Below, piece after piece: positions 48,233-56,926 of a stretch of DNA of 64,000 bases. The stretch lies in assembly GCF_018275325.1 (NCBI RefSeq), contig NZ_JAGVQR010000001.1, positions 1,612,001-1,676,000 of the forward strand, given 5' to 3'. Both the position numbers and the translations under genes were made by a program. How positions within the stretch are numbered: position 1 is the first letter of the stretch; every line of letters begins with the position of its first letter. This stretch comes from Nocardioides palaemonis (GTDB lineage: Bacteria > Actinomycetota > Actinomycetes > Propionibacteriales > Nocardioidaceae). The notes below the pieces were generated by a model. That model searched no databases. It saw only the letters and a program-made list of their open reading frames with translations, and was not told where the DNA came from.

Positions 48233-48846
48233 GCCGGGTCCGCGAGCGCTTCACCGGACGGATTGCCGGCGTCGGCAGCACGAGCGGCGTCCGCGTGGTG
48301 GTGGGGCGGTGGGACGCCTCGCCGTGGGGTGCGTTCGCCGACGTCATGGTCGAGGACGCGTCCGGCCACCGCGTCCTGCTGGCCCCCGACGAGCGGGTGC
48401 GCGACTTCGTCGCCGCGACCTACACCTTCGACGAGCACGTCCTCGAGCCGGTGTCGGTGGTGGACACCCCGGACGGCTGGCAGGTCACGACCCCGTCGCT
48501 GTCGCTGCGGCTGGTCACCGGAGGGCGTACGCCGCTCGGCGCGCTCCTCGGGCTCGTGCCCGCCCGCCTCGCGACCGCGCCCGCGTGGTGCACCGCGATC
48601 GACCCGGTGGCGCGCGTGGTGGTGCGCGGCGTGCGGACCCGCGGGACCGCCGGCAACGACCGGCGCGAGTGGTACGGCGCGACGTCGGTCCACGCCGTTA
48701 CGTCGCTGACGGGGGAGTGGCGTGGCTCCTCGCTCGGCGCCCTCGCCCCGGTCGACCCGCCGTGTCGTTTCGGCTTCTCCTCGACGCCCGCCCGGCCGTC
48801 GGTGACCAGCGTGGTGACCACGATCGACCGGGCCGTGAAGGCCTGA
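48229..48846 (+). CDS. Conserved-type protein of unknown function
   Basis: 205 residues, mostly beta strands: RERFTGRIAGVGSTSGVRVV, VGRWDASPWGAFADVMVED, DGWQVTTPSLSLRLVTGGRT and WYGATSVHAVTSLTGEWRG. It resembles actinobacterial hypothetical proteins without an assigned domain that I can name. GTG 48229 overlaps the PaiB-like stop, so it is coupled to it. Confidence 0.65.
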   Translation: MSRVRERFTGRIAGVGSTSGVRVVVGRWDASPWGAFADVMVEDASGHRVLLAPDERVRDFVAATYTFDEHVLEPVSVVDTPDGWQVTTPSLSLRLVTGGRTPLGALLGLVPARLATAPAWCTAIDPVARVVVRGVRTRGTAGNDRREWYGATSVHAVTSLTGEWRGSSLGALAPVDPPCRFGFSSTPARPSVTSVVTTIDRAVKA

Positions 48847-48938
48847 GCGCCGGGTCCGGCCAGGAGCAGCGGTTTCGGAGAAGCGGTGTGACGGTGGGCG
48901 CCGCTAGCGTCGGCGGCACACCGACGAAGGGGACCACG

Positions 48939-49220
48939 ATGAGCTACCAGGCCTACCTCGATGCGATCGAGAAGAAGACCGGCAGGACGCCGGCGGAGCT
49001 GCTGGGCGAGGCCGCGGACCGCGGGTTCACCCCGGCGAGCAAGGCCGGCGACTTCGTCTCGTGGCTCGAGGACGACTACGACGTGGGCCGCGGCCACGCG
49101 ATGGCGTTGTGGGGCGTGCTGAAGAACGGCGCGACGATCAGCGACAAGCACGTCGGCAGCGGCGGCACCCACTCCGACCCGTCGACGGAGCTGCGGCTGG
49201 ACGGCATCGCCCGCCGCTGA
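48939..49220 (+). CDS. DUF4287 family protein
   Basis: 93 residues. MSYQAYLDAIEKKTGRTPAE, the helix GFTPASKAGDFVSWLEDDYD and GRGHAMALWGVLKNGATISD fit DUF4287. These small proteins are of unknown function. AAGGGGA precedes ATG 48939, and TAGCGT at 48905-48910 is the likely -10, so this mRNA has a short leader. Confidence 0.8.
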   Translation: MSYQAYLDAIEKKTGRTPAELLGEAADRGFTPASKAGDFVSWLEDDYDVGRGHAMALWGVLKNGATISDKHVGSGGTHSDPSTELRLDGIARR

Positions 49221-49245
49221 GGGACGGCACGGTAGGAAGGGGGAC

Positions 49246-50094
49246 ATGGACCCTCGCCTCGCCGGACGCACCGCCCGCCTCCTGGAGCCCCTGCACGCCC
49301 TGGGCTACTTCGCCCCCGAGGTCGAGGCGGAGGTGGTCGGCCTCGGCGTCCGCACGGGTCGTGCCACCTACTTCGCGTCCCGCGCGGCCGCGATGGGTCG
49401 GGTCGGCGCCGGCCCCGTGGCGGCGACGTTCTACGTCTTCAACCCGTCGCTGGTCGCCCACTTCGTCCCGGCCGTGTGGGAGGCGGCGAGCCCGGAGGAC
49501 GTGGTGGCGGCGCGCTACCGCGGCGTCTCGGCCGCGTGGACCCGGTTGCTCGGCGCGGAGGCCCTGGTCTCCGACGAGGTGCGCGAGGCCGCCGACCTGG
49601 CTCGTACGGCGGCCGACGGGTGCTCGGTCGCCGGGCGACCGCTCCACGCTGCCCACGCGGACCTGTCGTGGCCGGAGGAGCCGCACATGGTCCTCTTCCA
49701 CGCGCTGACCCTGCTCCGCGAGCACCGTGGGGACGGGCACGTCGCCGCGCTGATCGGCGCCGACCTCAGCGGCATCGAGGCGCTCGTCACCCACACCGCG
49801 ACCGGCAAGGGCTTCACCCAGCCGGCTGCGCAGGCGACCCGCGGCTGGTCCGACGGGGAGTGGTCGGCGGCCGTGGCTGGGCTGGCGTCGCGGGGCCTGA
49901 TGACCGCAGAGGGCGCGCTCACCGAGGACGGCGCCGCCCTCCGGACGGCGGTCGAGCGGCGTACGGAGGAGAGCGCGTACACGCCGTGGGAGCACCTCGG
50001 GGAGACCGGCACTCAGCGGCTCACCGAGCTCTGCCGCCCGCTGGTCACCACCGCGCTGACGAACGGCGCCTTCCCGCCCGGGGTCTTCGCCTGA
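49246..50094 (+). CDS. SCO6745-like family protein
   Basis: 282 residues. LLEPLHALGYFAPEVEAEVV, GRATYFASRAAAMGRVGAGP, VAATFYVFNPSLVAHFVPAV and RPLHAAHADLSWPEEPHMVL, with a C-terminal winged-helix-like part (QPAAQATRGWSDGEWSAAVA). This matches the actinobacterial SCO6745/SalK-like group, sometimes labelled MarR-like. Molecular role unknown. Confidence 0.75.
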   Translation: MDPRLAGRTARLLEPLHALGYFAPEVEAEVVGLGVRTGRATYFASRAAAMGRVGAGPVAATFYVFNPSLVAHFVPAVWEAASPEDVVAARYRGVSAAWTRLLGAEALVSDEVREAADLARTAADGCSVAGRPLHAAHADLSWPEEPHMVLFHALTLLREHRGDGHVAALIGADLSGIEALVTHTATGKGFTQPAAQATRGWSDGEWSAAVAGLASRGLMTAEGALTEDGAALRTAVERRTEESAYTPWEHLGETGTQRLTELCRPLVTTALTNGAFPPGVFA

Positions 50095-50148
50095 GCGCTG
50101 CTCCTCGTCGTCGCGACCGTGCCCGCCCGGGTGGCTAGGCTCGACGCC

Positions 50149-51177
50149 ATGCGATACCGACGGATGGGCAACAGCGGCTGCGCGGTCTCCGAGCTGTGCC
50201 TCGGCACGATGACGTTCGGGGCCGAGACCGACGAGGCGGGCTCCCACGCCCAGCTCGACCTGTTCGTCGAGGCGGGCGGCACGCTGGTCGACACGGCCGA
50301 CGTCTACTCCGCCGGGACCTCGGAGGAGATCATCGGCCGCTGGCTGGCCGACCGGCCGGCGGACGTCACCGACCAGGTGGTGCTCGCGACCAAGGGTCGG
50401 TTCCCGATGAGCAGCGGGCCGAACGACGCCGGGCTCTCGACGCGTCACCTGACCCGCGCGCTGGACGCGTCCCTCGGCCGGCTCGGCGTCGACGCGGTCG
50501 ACCTCTACCAGGTCCACGCCACCGACCCGCACACGCCGATCGAGGAGACGCTGCGCACGCTCGACGGCTTCGTGCAGGCCGGGAAGATCCACTACTACGG
50601 GCTCTCCAACTTCACCGGGTGGGAGCTGACCAAGGCCGTCCACACCGCACGGGCGCTGGGGCTGCGGGCGCCGGTGACGCTCCAGCCGCAGTACAGCCTG
50701 ATCGTGCGCGAGATCGAGTGGGAGGTCGTCCCTGCCGTGCTGGACGCCGGGATGGGCCTGCTGCCGTGGAGCCCGCTCGGTGGTGGCTGGCTGTCCGGGA
50801 AGTACACCCGCGACCAGAGGCCGACCGGCGAGACCCGGCTCGGGGAGGATCCCGGTCGCGGCATGGAGGCCTGGGACCGGCGGGGGAGCGAGCGCACCTG
50901 GCGGATCATCGACGCCGTCGACCGCGTCGCGCAGGAGCGCGGGGTGTCGATGGCCGAGATCGCGCTCGCGTGGGTCACCAACCGCCCTGCGGTCACGTCC
51001 ACGATCCTGGGCGCCCGCACCACCGAGCAGCTCACGGCCAACCTGAAGGCGGCGGGGCTCGTGCTGTCGGAGGAGGAGCAGGCGGTCCTCGACGAGGCCA
51101 GCGACCTCGGTGCGACGGACTACCCCTACGGCGACCTGGGCGTCGAGCAGCGCAGCCGCGACCTCGCCGGCGGCTGA
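50149..51177 (+). CDS. Aldo/keto reductase
   Basis: 342 residues, TIM barrel. MRYRRMGNSGCAVSELCLGT, the catalytic aspartate/tyrosine region LVDTADVYSAGTSEEIIGRW, VDLYQVHATDPHTPIEETLR with catalytic His, and NADPH-binding VTSTILGARTTEQLTANLKA. Substrate unknown. TAGGCT (50136-50141) lies seven bases before ATG 50149. Confidence 0.88.
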   Translation: MRYRRMGNSGCAVSELCLGTMTFGAETDEAGSHAQLDLFVEAGGTLVDTADVYSAGTSEEIIGRWLADRPADVTDQVVLATKGRFPMSSGPNDAGLSTRHLTRALDASLGRLGVDAVDLYQVHATDPHTPIEETLRTLDGFVQAGKIHYYGLSNFTGWELTKAVHTARALGLRAPVTLQPQYSLIVREIEWEVVPAVLDAGMGLLPWSPLGGGWLSGKYTRDQRPTGETRLGEDPGRGMEAWDRRGSERTWRIIDAVDRVAQERGVSMAEIALAWVTNRPAVTSTILGARTTEQLTANLKAAGLVLSEEEQAVLDEASDLGATDYPYGDLGVEQRSRDLAGG

Positions 51178-51292
51178 TTCCCGATCCGGGCGGTGGGACT
51201 CCTCACCCCTCCGGACCCTTGTGGCGGTCGCGCCCGTGCGTACGTTCGGAGGTGGGGGATGCACACGTCCCACACCGTTCGAGAGGAAGCAC

Positions 51293-52669
51293 ATGAGCGA
51301 CTACCAGGTCACGAACCCGTCCACCGGCGAGGTCGAGAAGGAGTTCCCGACCGCCACCGACGCCGAGGTGCAGGACGCCATCGCGCGCAGCCACGCGGCG
51401 TACGGCGAGTGGCGCACGACGTCGAAGGACGAGCGCGCGCAGGTGCTGCGCACGGTCGCCGACCTCTACGACGAGCGGGCCGCCGAGCTCGCCGCGATCA
51501 TCGCGCGCGAGATGGGCAAGCCGATCCGGGAGGGCAAGGGCGAGCTCAAGCTGGTCGCGTCGATCTTCCGCTACTACGCCGACCAGGGGCCGGCCCTGCT
51601 CGCCGACGCCCCGCTCGACCCGGCGATGGGTGGCAGCGCGCTGGTGCGCAAGGAGTCGGTCGGCCCGCTGCTCGGGATCATGCCGTGGAACTTCCCCTAC
51701 TACCAGGTGGCCCGGTTCGCCGCGCCCAACCTGATGGTCGGCAACACGATCCTGCTCAAGCACGCCCCGCAGTGCCCCGAGTCGGCGCTCGCGATCGACC
51801 AGATCTTCGCCGACGCGGGCCTTCCGGCTGACGCCTACATCAACCTCTTCGCCACCAACGACCAGTCGGCCGACATCATCGCCGACCCGCGCGTCGTCGG
51901 CGTCTCGGTGACCGGCTCCGAGCGCGCCGGCTCGGCCGTCGCCGAGGTGGCCGGGCGACACCTCAAGAAGGTCGTGCTCGAGCTTGGCGGCTCCGACCCC
52001 TTCATCCTGCTCGACGCCGACGACCTCGGCGCCGCCGTGAAGTCGGCCGTCCGGGGCCGGATGGGCAACGCGGGTCAGGCGTGCAACGGCGCCAAGCGGA
52101 TGATCGTCGTCGACGACCTCTACGACGACTTCGTCGAGCAGTTCACCGCGGCGATGGCCTCGCTCACGCCGGGCGACCCGTTCGACTCCTCGAGCGGCTT
52201 CGGCCCGCTCTCGTCGGACGCCGCCGCGACGACCCTGATCGAGCAGGTCGAGGACGCGGTCTCCAAGGGTGCGACGCTCCGCACCGGCGGCAAGCGGCTC
52301 GACCGCCCCGGCGCCTTCGTCGAGGCCACCGTGCTCACCGACGTCACGCCCGACATGCGCGCCTACAGCGAGGAGCTCTTCGGCCCCGCCGCTGTCGTCT
52401 ACCGCGTCAAGGACGCGGCCGAGGCCGTCGCGCTGGCCAACGACTCGTCGTTCGGACTCGGCGGTGTCGTCTGGAGCGCGGACACCGAGCAGGCCCAGCG
52501 GGTCGCCGACGCGCTCGACACCGGCATGGTCTGGATCAACAGCGCCCAGGGCTCGGCCGCCGACCTGCCCTTCGGCGGGACCAAGCGCTCGGGCGTCGGC
52601 CGCGAGCTCGGCCCCTACGGCATCGACGAGTTCGTCAACAAGAAGCTCATCTACACCCCCGCGGGCTGA
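51293..52669 (+). CDS. Aldehyde dehydrogenase, succinate-semialdehyde type
   Basis: 458 residues. NAD(P)-binding GPLLGIMPWNFPYYQVARFA, general-base Glu in KKVVLELGGSDPFILLDADD, nucleophile Cys in GRMGNAGQACNGAKRMIVVD, and SEELFGPAAVVYRV near the end. The sequence fits the succinate-semialdehyde dehydrogenase group. Ribosome-binding site GAGAGGAAG lies five bases before ATG 51293. No GABA transaminase is adjacent. Confidence 0.85.
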   Translation: MSDYQVTNPSTGEVEKEFPTATDAEVQDAIARSHAAYGEWRTTSKDERAQVLRTVADLYDERAAELAAIIAREMGKPIREGKGELKLVASIFRYYADQGPALLADAPLDPAMGGSALVRKESVGPLLGIMPWNFPYYQVARFAAPNLMVGNTILLKHAPQCPESALAIDQIFADAGLPADAYINLFATNDQSADIIADPRVVGVSVTGSERAGSAVAEVAGRHLKKVVLELGGSDPFILLDADDLGAAVKSAVRGRMGNAGQACNGAKRMIVVDDLYDDFVEQFTAAMASLTPGDPFDSSSGFGPLSSDAAATTLIEQVEDAVSKGATLRTGGKRLDRPGAFVEATVLTDVTPDMRAYSEELFGPAAVVYRVKDAAEAVALANDSSFGLGGVVWSADTEQAQRVADALDTGMVWINSAQGSAADLPFGGTKRSGVGRELGPYGIDEFVNKKLIYTPAG

Positions 52670-52677
52670 CCCCGCTC

Positions 52678-52714
52678 GCCACGGGTCCGGGGGTCCTGCC
52701 TCCGGGCCCGTGGC
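52678..52714 (+). terminator. Terminator after aldehyde dehydrogenase gene
   Basis: GCCACGGGTCCGG (from 52678) pairs with CCGGGCCCGTGGC (to 52714) with one G-T-type mismatch. Confidence 0.6.
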
Positions 52715-52723
52715 GGCGCCGCC

Positions 52724-52729
52724 TACGCT
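52724..52729 (+). promoter_or_regulatory. -10 element TACGCT of the SDR gene
   Basis: TACGCT plus six bases reaches ATG 52736, a leaderless layout. Confidence 0.45.
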
Positions 52730-52735
52730 CGGCGC

Positions 52736-53578
52736 ATGAGCGATCAGACGATGGCCGGCCGCACCGTGCTGGTGACCGGAGCGAGCGACGGGATCGGCGC
52801 GGAGACCGCGAAGGTCCTCGCCCAGCGAGGCGCGACGGTCCACGTCACCGGGCGCTCGGCCGACAAGCTGCGGCCGGTCGCGGAGGCGGTCGGCACGGAG
52901 CCGCTGGTCGCCGACTTCTCCCGGCTCGATGACGTACGCCGCCTGGCCGAGCAGGTGCGCGAGCGCGTCGGCTCGCTCGACGTGCTGATGAACAACGCCG
53001 GCGGCACCTTCGCCCCGACGCGGACCACGCACGACGGCCACGAGCCCAACTTCCAGGTCAACCACCTCGCGCCGTTCCTGCTGACCAACCTGCTGCGTCC
53101 GACGCTGGCCGCCGCCGACCGCTCGCTCGTGGTCAACACCTCGAGCATCGCCAACCTGGTGGGCAAGGTCGTGCTCGACGACCTCGACTACGAGCACCGC
53201 AAGGCGCGCGAGTTCGCCGCCTACGGCACCGGCAAGCTGATGAACATCCTCTTCACCCGCGGCATCACCGACCGCTGGGCCGACGACGGCATCGCGTCCG
53301 TCGCGGTGCACCCGGGGCCGGTGGGCAGCTCGTTCGGCCGCGACTCGTGGCTCGTGGGCCTGCTCTACCGCACGCCGCTCGCCCGCTTCGCGACGATCAG
53401 CGTCCCCGACGGCGCGGCGCCCCTCATCACCCTCGCCGAGCGCGGGCCCGACCCCGAGATCAACGGGCGGTACTTCAGCCGGTTCACCATCGACGGTCGT
53501 GAGAACAAGCAGGCGCACGATCGGACTCTGATTGACGGGCTCTGGGAGCGGTCGGCGGAGCTCGTCGGGCTCGCCTGA
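52736..53578 (+). CDS. Short-chain dehydrogenase/reductase
   Basis: 280 residues, classical SDR. Cofactor loop VLVTGASDGIGAETAKVLAQ, NNAGG motif (VLMNNAGGTFAP), catalytic Ser in VNTSSIANLVGKV and Y-x-x-x-K in FAAYGTGKLMN. Resembles the retinol dehydrogenase-like SDRs of actinobacteria; substrate unknown. Confidence 0.86.
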   Translation: MSDQTMAGRTVLVTGASDGIGAETAKVLAQRGATVHVTGRSADKLRPVAEAVGTEPLVADFSRLDDVRRLAEQVRERVGSLDVLMNNAGGTFAPTRTTHDGHEPNFQVNHLAPFLLTNLLRPTLAAADRSLVVNTSSIANLVGKVVLDDLDYEHRKAREFAAYGTGKLMNILFTRGITDRWADDGIASVAVHPGPVGSSFGRDSWLVGLLYRTPLARFATISVPDGAAPLITLAERGPDPEINGRYFSRFTIDGRENKQAHDRTLIDGLWERSAELVGLA

Positions 53579-53607
53579 CTCGCACCGCAGGACGGCCCCT
53601 CAGCTTC

Positions 53608-53643
53608 GGTGGTCGAGGAGGGACGAAGTCCCGTCTCGAGACC
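53608..53643 (+). repeat. REP-like element, copy 4
   Basis: GGTGGTCGAGG ... CTCGAGACC with a GGGAC-GAA-GTCCC hairpin core. Confidence 0.75.
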
Positions 53644-53652
53644 TGGTCCACC

Positions 53653-53689
53653 GTTGGTCGAGGAGGCCGCCCGCGGCCGTCACGAGACC
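53653..53689 (+). repeat. REP-like element, copy 5
   Basis: Same ends; the core is GGCCG-CCCG-CGGCC-like instead of GGGAC-GAA-GTCCC, showing that the core varies but stays palindromic. Confidence 0.7.
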
Positions 53690-53701
53690 CCGTCCACCCT
53701 C

Positions 53702-53737
53702 GCTGGTCGAGGAGGGACGAAGTCCCGTCACGAGACC
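53702..53737 (+). repeat. REP-like element, copy 6
   Basis: Core GGGAC-GAA-GTCCC identical to copy 4; differs from it near each end (GCTGGTCGAGG, CACGAGACC). Confidence 0.75.
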
Positions 53738-53785
53738 CCTTGGCCTCAGTTGCACACTGGATCGAACCTCCCCTTCCCGTCTGAT

Positions 53786-53802
53786 TCGAACAGGTGTACG
53801 AT
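53786..53802 (+). promoter_or_regulatory. LexA-like (SOS) box with overlapping -10
   Basis: TCGAAC-AGGT-GTACGA differs by one base from the actinobacterial SOS consensus TCGAAC-N4-GTTCGA. TACGAT (53797-53802) inside it is a fair -10. The DUF222/HNH start is about 215 bases downstream. Confidence 0.55.
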
Positions 53803-54015
53803 CGTGCGTAGCACGCCGGTCCGAAACGGTTCTCTCGTCTGAGGTGACGGAGTTCCCGGGATCGGGTCAGTCACTCATAGAACCCGTGTTGGTGCTCGCG
53901 GGATGCCGTAGGGCTCTCGGGTGACGACCTGGCTAGTGGTGCCACCCCATGCCTCACCGCTTCGCCCCGGACCCGGGCGGATGTCAGTGACGTGCGTGCA
54001 AGGAGGTGGCCCCCG

Positions 54016-55272
54016 ATGGATCAGCTGGACCAGCCAGACCCGGAGCTTCAGCATCCGATCGTGGCGTGTGCGGGCGACCTACGTGCGTTGTTGAAGGGCG
54101 TGGTGTCGGTGGAGCCGGTGTTCATGTCGGTGGCCGACAAGCGGGCGGCGCTGGTGGAGCTGGTGGCGGCGCGTTCCCAGCTGGACGGGCTGCTGGCGCG
54201 GGTGCTGGCCGCGTCCGACGATCTCGGGACGGTGGAGGGTTCGCGGGACGCGACGGCGTGGCTGGCCTCCGAGACGCGGTCGACGCGGCGGGAGTCGCGT
54301 CGGGACCTGGCGTTGGGGCGGGCGTTGGAGGCGCATCCGGAGGTCGGGCGTCAGCTCGCGGACGGCACGCTGCGAGCGGAGCAAGCACGGGCGATCGTCG
54401 ACGCGGTCGACGCCCTCCCGTCCCGGGTGGATGACGTGGTGCGTGCGGAGGCCGAGGCGCGACTGCTGGCGTACGCGCGTGAGCATGACGCGAAGGGTCT
54501 GCGGCAGATCGGGAAGCGGATCCTGGACGTGGTCGCACCCGAGGTGGGGGAGTCCGCCGAGGCCGACGCGCTCGAGGCCGAGGAGCGGCGGGCGGAGGAG
54601 TCGGTGTCGTTCTCGATGTCCGATGACGGTGAGGGACGCTGCCACGGCCGGTTCACGGTCCCGTCTCCTGTGGGTGCGGTCCTGCGGCGGATCCTGCTGG
54701 CGTTGGCGAACCCGGCCCGCCACACCGACGCCGACCTGCGCGACGAGGCGGGGGTGTGGAAGCCGTCGCGTCGTCGGATGGGTGAGGCGTTCGTGGAGTA
54801 CGTCGAGCGCTATCCGACCGACGCGGCCCCGCAGACCGCCGGTGTGAACGCGACGGTCGTGGTGACGCTGACCCTTCGGGATCTGCTCGGTGACCGCGGT
54901 GTCGCGTTGCTGGACGACGGGACCCGGATGTCGGCGGCGCAGGCACGCAGGTTGGCCTGCGAGGCCGGTGTCATCCCGGTGGTCCTCGGCGGCGACGGTC
55001 AGGTGCTGGACCTGGGCCGGACGCGGCGGTTGTTCAGCAAGGCGCAGCGGATCGCGCTCGGTCTGCGCGACGGTGGCTGCACCGCGCGGGGGTGTGAGAC
55101 AACCGCCTCAGGCTGCCACGCCCACCACGACGACCCCTGGTCCAACGGCGGCACCACCGACCTCGCGAACGGGCGGCTGCTGTGCCCGCGCCACCACCGT
55201 CTCGCCCACGACCCCCGCTACGCGAAGACCATCCATGCCGACAACCAGGTCACCTTCGTGATGCGGACGTGA
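54016..55272 (+). CDS. DUF222 / 13E12-type HNH endonuclease domain protein
   Basis: 418 residues. N-terminal DUF222 helical domain (about 10-300: VSVEPVFMSVADKRAALVEL, AWLASETRSTRRESRRDLAL) and a C-terminal HNH nuclease (about 355-400) with CTARGCETTASGCHAHHDDP, WSNGGTTDLANGRLLCPRHH and RLAHDP, including zinc cysteines. This is the 13E12 repeat family spread through actinobacterial genomes and LexA-controlled in M. tuberculosis. Start at ATG 54016 (AGGAGG nine bases upstream) rather than GTG 53992. It opens the accessory region. Confidence 0.85.
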   Translation: MDQLDQPDPELQHPIVACAGDLRALLKGVVSVEPVFMSVADKRAALVELVAARSQLDGLLARVLAASDDLGTVEGSRDATAWLASETRSTRRESRRDLALGRALEAHPEVGRQLADGTLRAEQARAIVDAVDALPSRVDDVVRAEAEARLLAYAREHDAKGLRQIGKRILDVVAPEVGESAEADALEAEERRAEESVSFSMSDDGEGRCHGRFTVPSPVGAVLRRILLALANPARHTDADLRDEAGVWKPSRRRMGEAFVEYVERYPTDAAPQTAGVNATVVVTLTLRDLLGDRGVALLDDGTRMSAAQARRLACEAGVIPVVLGGDGQVLDLGRTRRLFSKAQRIALGLRDGGCTARGCETTASGCHAHHDDPWSNGGTTDLANGRLLCPRHHRLAHDPRYAKTIHADNQVTFVMRT

Positions 55273-55313
55273 GGGGAGTTGGGATCGAGCTTTCGCTCGG
55301 CGGTAGCGACGAA

Positions 55314-55343
55314 CCGCCCACTACGACGCAGGTGCTCAGCGCC
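55314..55343 (+). repeat. 30-bp direct repeat, left copy
   Basis: Matches 56600-56629 at 28 of 30 positions (CTACGACGCAGG versus CTATGACGTAGG in the middle). It lies 41 bases after the HNH stop codon. Confidence 0.8.
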
Positions 55344-55502
55344 CAGATGACCTCTGGTCCATTCATGCTCCAACGAGGAGCCAGCACCTGCCGTCGACGG
55401 TCAGCAGTTCCACTCTTGAGTTCGGGGCGCGAGCGAGCAAACAAGGACCCACTCTGGGCGCTTCCGAGTCGAGCCGCACTATTTCGCGAGAGCATGCGGG
55501 TC

Positions 55503-56552
55503 ATGAGCGATGCCCCAGAGTCCGCTAAGTCCGACTTTAAGTACAACGTCGAGAACGCGATCTCAATGTCGTGTGATTGGGCCGGCATCTTGGCTCCAGC
55601 GCAACTTGAGGCAGTGGCCAAGGAACCGGACGTGCCGATCTGCAACATTTACCTGATCGGTCGCCGTCCGCGGGTAACTGTGGATCCGACGACGTGGGTG
55701 TGCGATGCGGAGACGTTCGAGGTGTCGCTGACCGCCGATCTGGGCGGCGGATACTCGAACACGGTCACGCTCAGCGGTCCGCACCTGTACGAAAGTCCGC
55801 TAAAGCTGGTCAGCAACGGGCCGTACACGGTCATGGAACTGCACAACGAGGCCGGGGACCTGGTGTCGGGTGCGCCGACGGCGATGTGGTTCTCGATGTA
55901 CCTGCAACAGACGATGGGGTTGGGACGCATGGATGCGACCGAGCTCGATGAGGCGCTGTTCGACCTGGAGGTCGTGTACGTCGGCCAGTCGCAAGACGCA
56001 GGTGGGGCGATCCAGAGCCGGCTTCAGACCCACAAGACACTGCAGCGCGTCATGGCGGACACTCAGCAGACCGCACCACACCTGGACGTGTGGGTCGTCC
56101 CGATGCAGTTCGCGACTTACAACAAGATGTCGACCTTTGGGTCGTGGCTGGGCACAGAGGGTGATGAACAGTCCATGGCTCACCTGAACGCGTTCGAGCA
56201 CGCCTCGCTCGACGTCAGCGTGGTCACGGCGCTGGCCGAGGCTGCCCTAATCCGGTACTTCCAACCCAAGTTCAACGAGAAGTTCGTAGACACCTTTCCC
56301 GAGCCGCTTCACAAGACCTACCGGAAGGTCTACGACCTGGATGTGAGCGCGGTCGGGCTCGACTTCGAGACCCTGTCGACCTTCGGCACTCGATTGAAGA
56401 GTCGCGTCGTACAGCCAACGTTCATCCACGCTGGCCTGTTCGCGCTCCATGACGAAGCCGACCGGCGCCGGTTCTTCGACTTGGACGACGACGGCGGGGT
56501 CGCCGACGCGACCCACTTCAAGCGCGGGCTCGCGAAGGACATCCCTTCCTAG
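55503..56552 (+). CDS. GIY-YIG-like nuclease domain protein, unknown family
   Basis: 349 residues. Residues 1-150 form an undescribed beta-rich domain (FEVSLTADLGGGYSNTVTL). From about 155 a GIY-YIG-like core appears: VVYVGQSQ (159-163 YVGQS), RLQTHKTLQ with the conserved Arg, AEAALIRYFQPKFN with Glu246 and Asn258, the pattern of the GIY-YIG active site, though a clean GIY half is not seen. The C-terminus is unassigned. Codons are less GC-biased than the flanking core genes. ATG 55503 is likely; ATG 55494 is possible. Bracketed by 30-base direct repeats. Function inferred only. Confidence 0.55.
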   Translation: MSDAPESAKSDFKYNVENAISMSCDWAGILAPAQLEAVAKEPDVPICNIYLIGRRPRVTVDPTTWVCDAETFEVSLTADLGGGYSNTVTLSGPHLYESPLKLVSNGPYTVMELHNEAGDLVSGAPTAMWFSMYLQQTMGLGRMDATELDEALFDLEVVYVGQSQDAGGAIQSRLQTHKTLQRVMADTQQTAPHLDVWVVPMQFATYNKMSTFGSWLGTEGDEQSMAHLNAFEHASLDVSVVTALAEAALIRYFQPKFNEKFVDTFPEPLHKTYRKVYDLDVSAVGLDFETLSTFGTRLKSRVVQPTFIHAGLFALHDEADRRRFFDLDDDGGVADATHFKRGLAKDIPS

Positions 56553-56926
56553 CCCTCCCCCGAAAGCTCGGCTCCCTGATCCACTGGGCGGCCGGAACTC
56601 CGCCCACTATGACGTAGGTGCTCAGCGCCGTGCTTGACTCCATGCAGGGATGCGGTGCTGCGATGCCTCGCGCCCGATGTCCGCCCTGGGAATGCTCGGA
56701 TTGCTGGCGGACTGCCCGACGGATCGCTGCGGCGGCGTGCTAGCGGTCGCCCGTTAAACTGGGGAGAACGGCGTCGCCGGTCAGACTGCGCCCCCGAGAT
56801 CCCATCGATAGTTCGAACCAGGGGTTCGCCCTCGCTTCCGGCAAGAGATGTCGGTCCTGTCCGGCATGCTCTCCCTGCAACGCGTTCCGCTCGACCGACG
56901 TGCCCAGCCAAGAAGGTGACCTCCTG
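56553..56926 (+). other. Intergenic region before DUF6414-like gene
   Basis: 374 bases. It contains CGAAAGCTCG (56561-56570), the reverse complement of CGAGCTTTCG at 55286-55295, the right direct repeat, and an AGAAGG ribosome-binding site (56911-56916). No convincing gene in either strand. Confidence 0.5.
56600..56629 (+). repeat. 30-bp direct repeat, right copy
   Basis: 28/30 match to 55314-55343, in the same orientation, 47 bases after the GIY-YIG-like stop codon; the repeat period is 1286 bases. Confidence 0.8.

Larger units (their letters stand above)
53579..54015 (+). other. Intergenic region with three REP copies and a LexA-like box
   Basis: 437 bases without a convincing gene. From left: REP copies at 53608, 53653 and 53702, a TCGAAC-AGGT-GTACGA box with overlapping TACGAT -10, and an AGGAGG ribosome-binding site (54001-54006) for the DUF222/HNH gene. 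Confidence 0.6.

Noticed and set aside
53579..54015. tRNA or att site at the left edge of the island
   Set aside because: No cloverleaf or anticodon arm could be found, and no matching repeat at the right edge near 62.1 kb.
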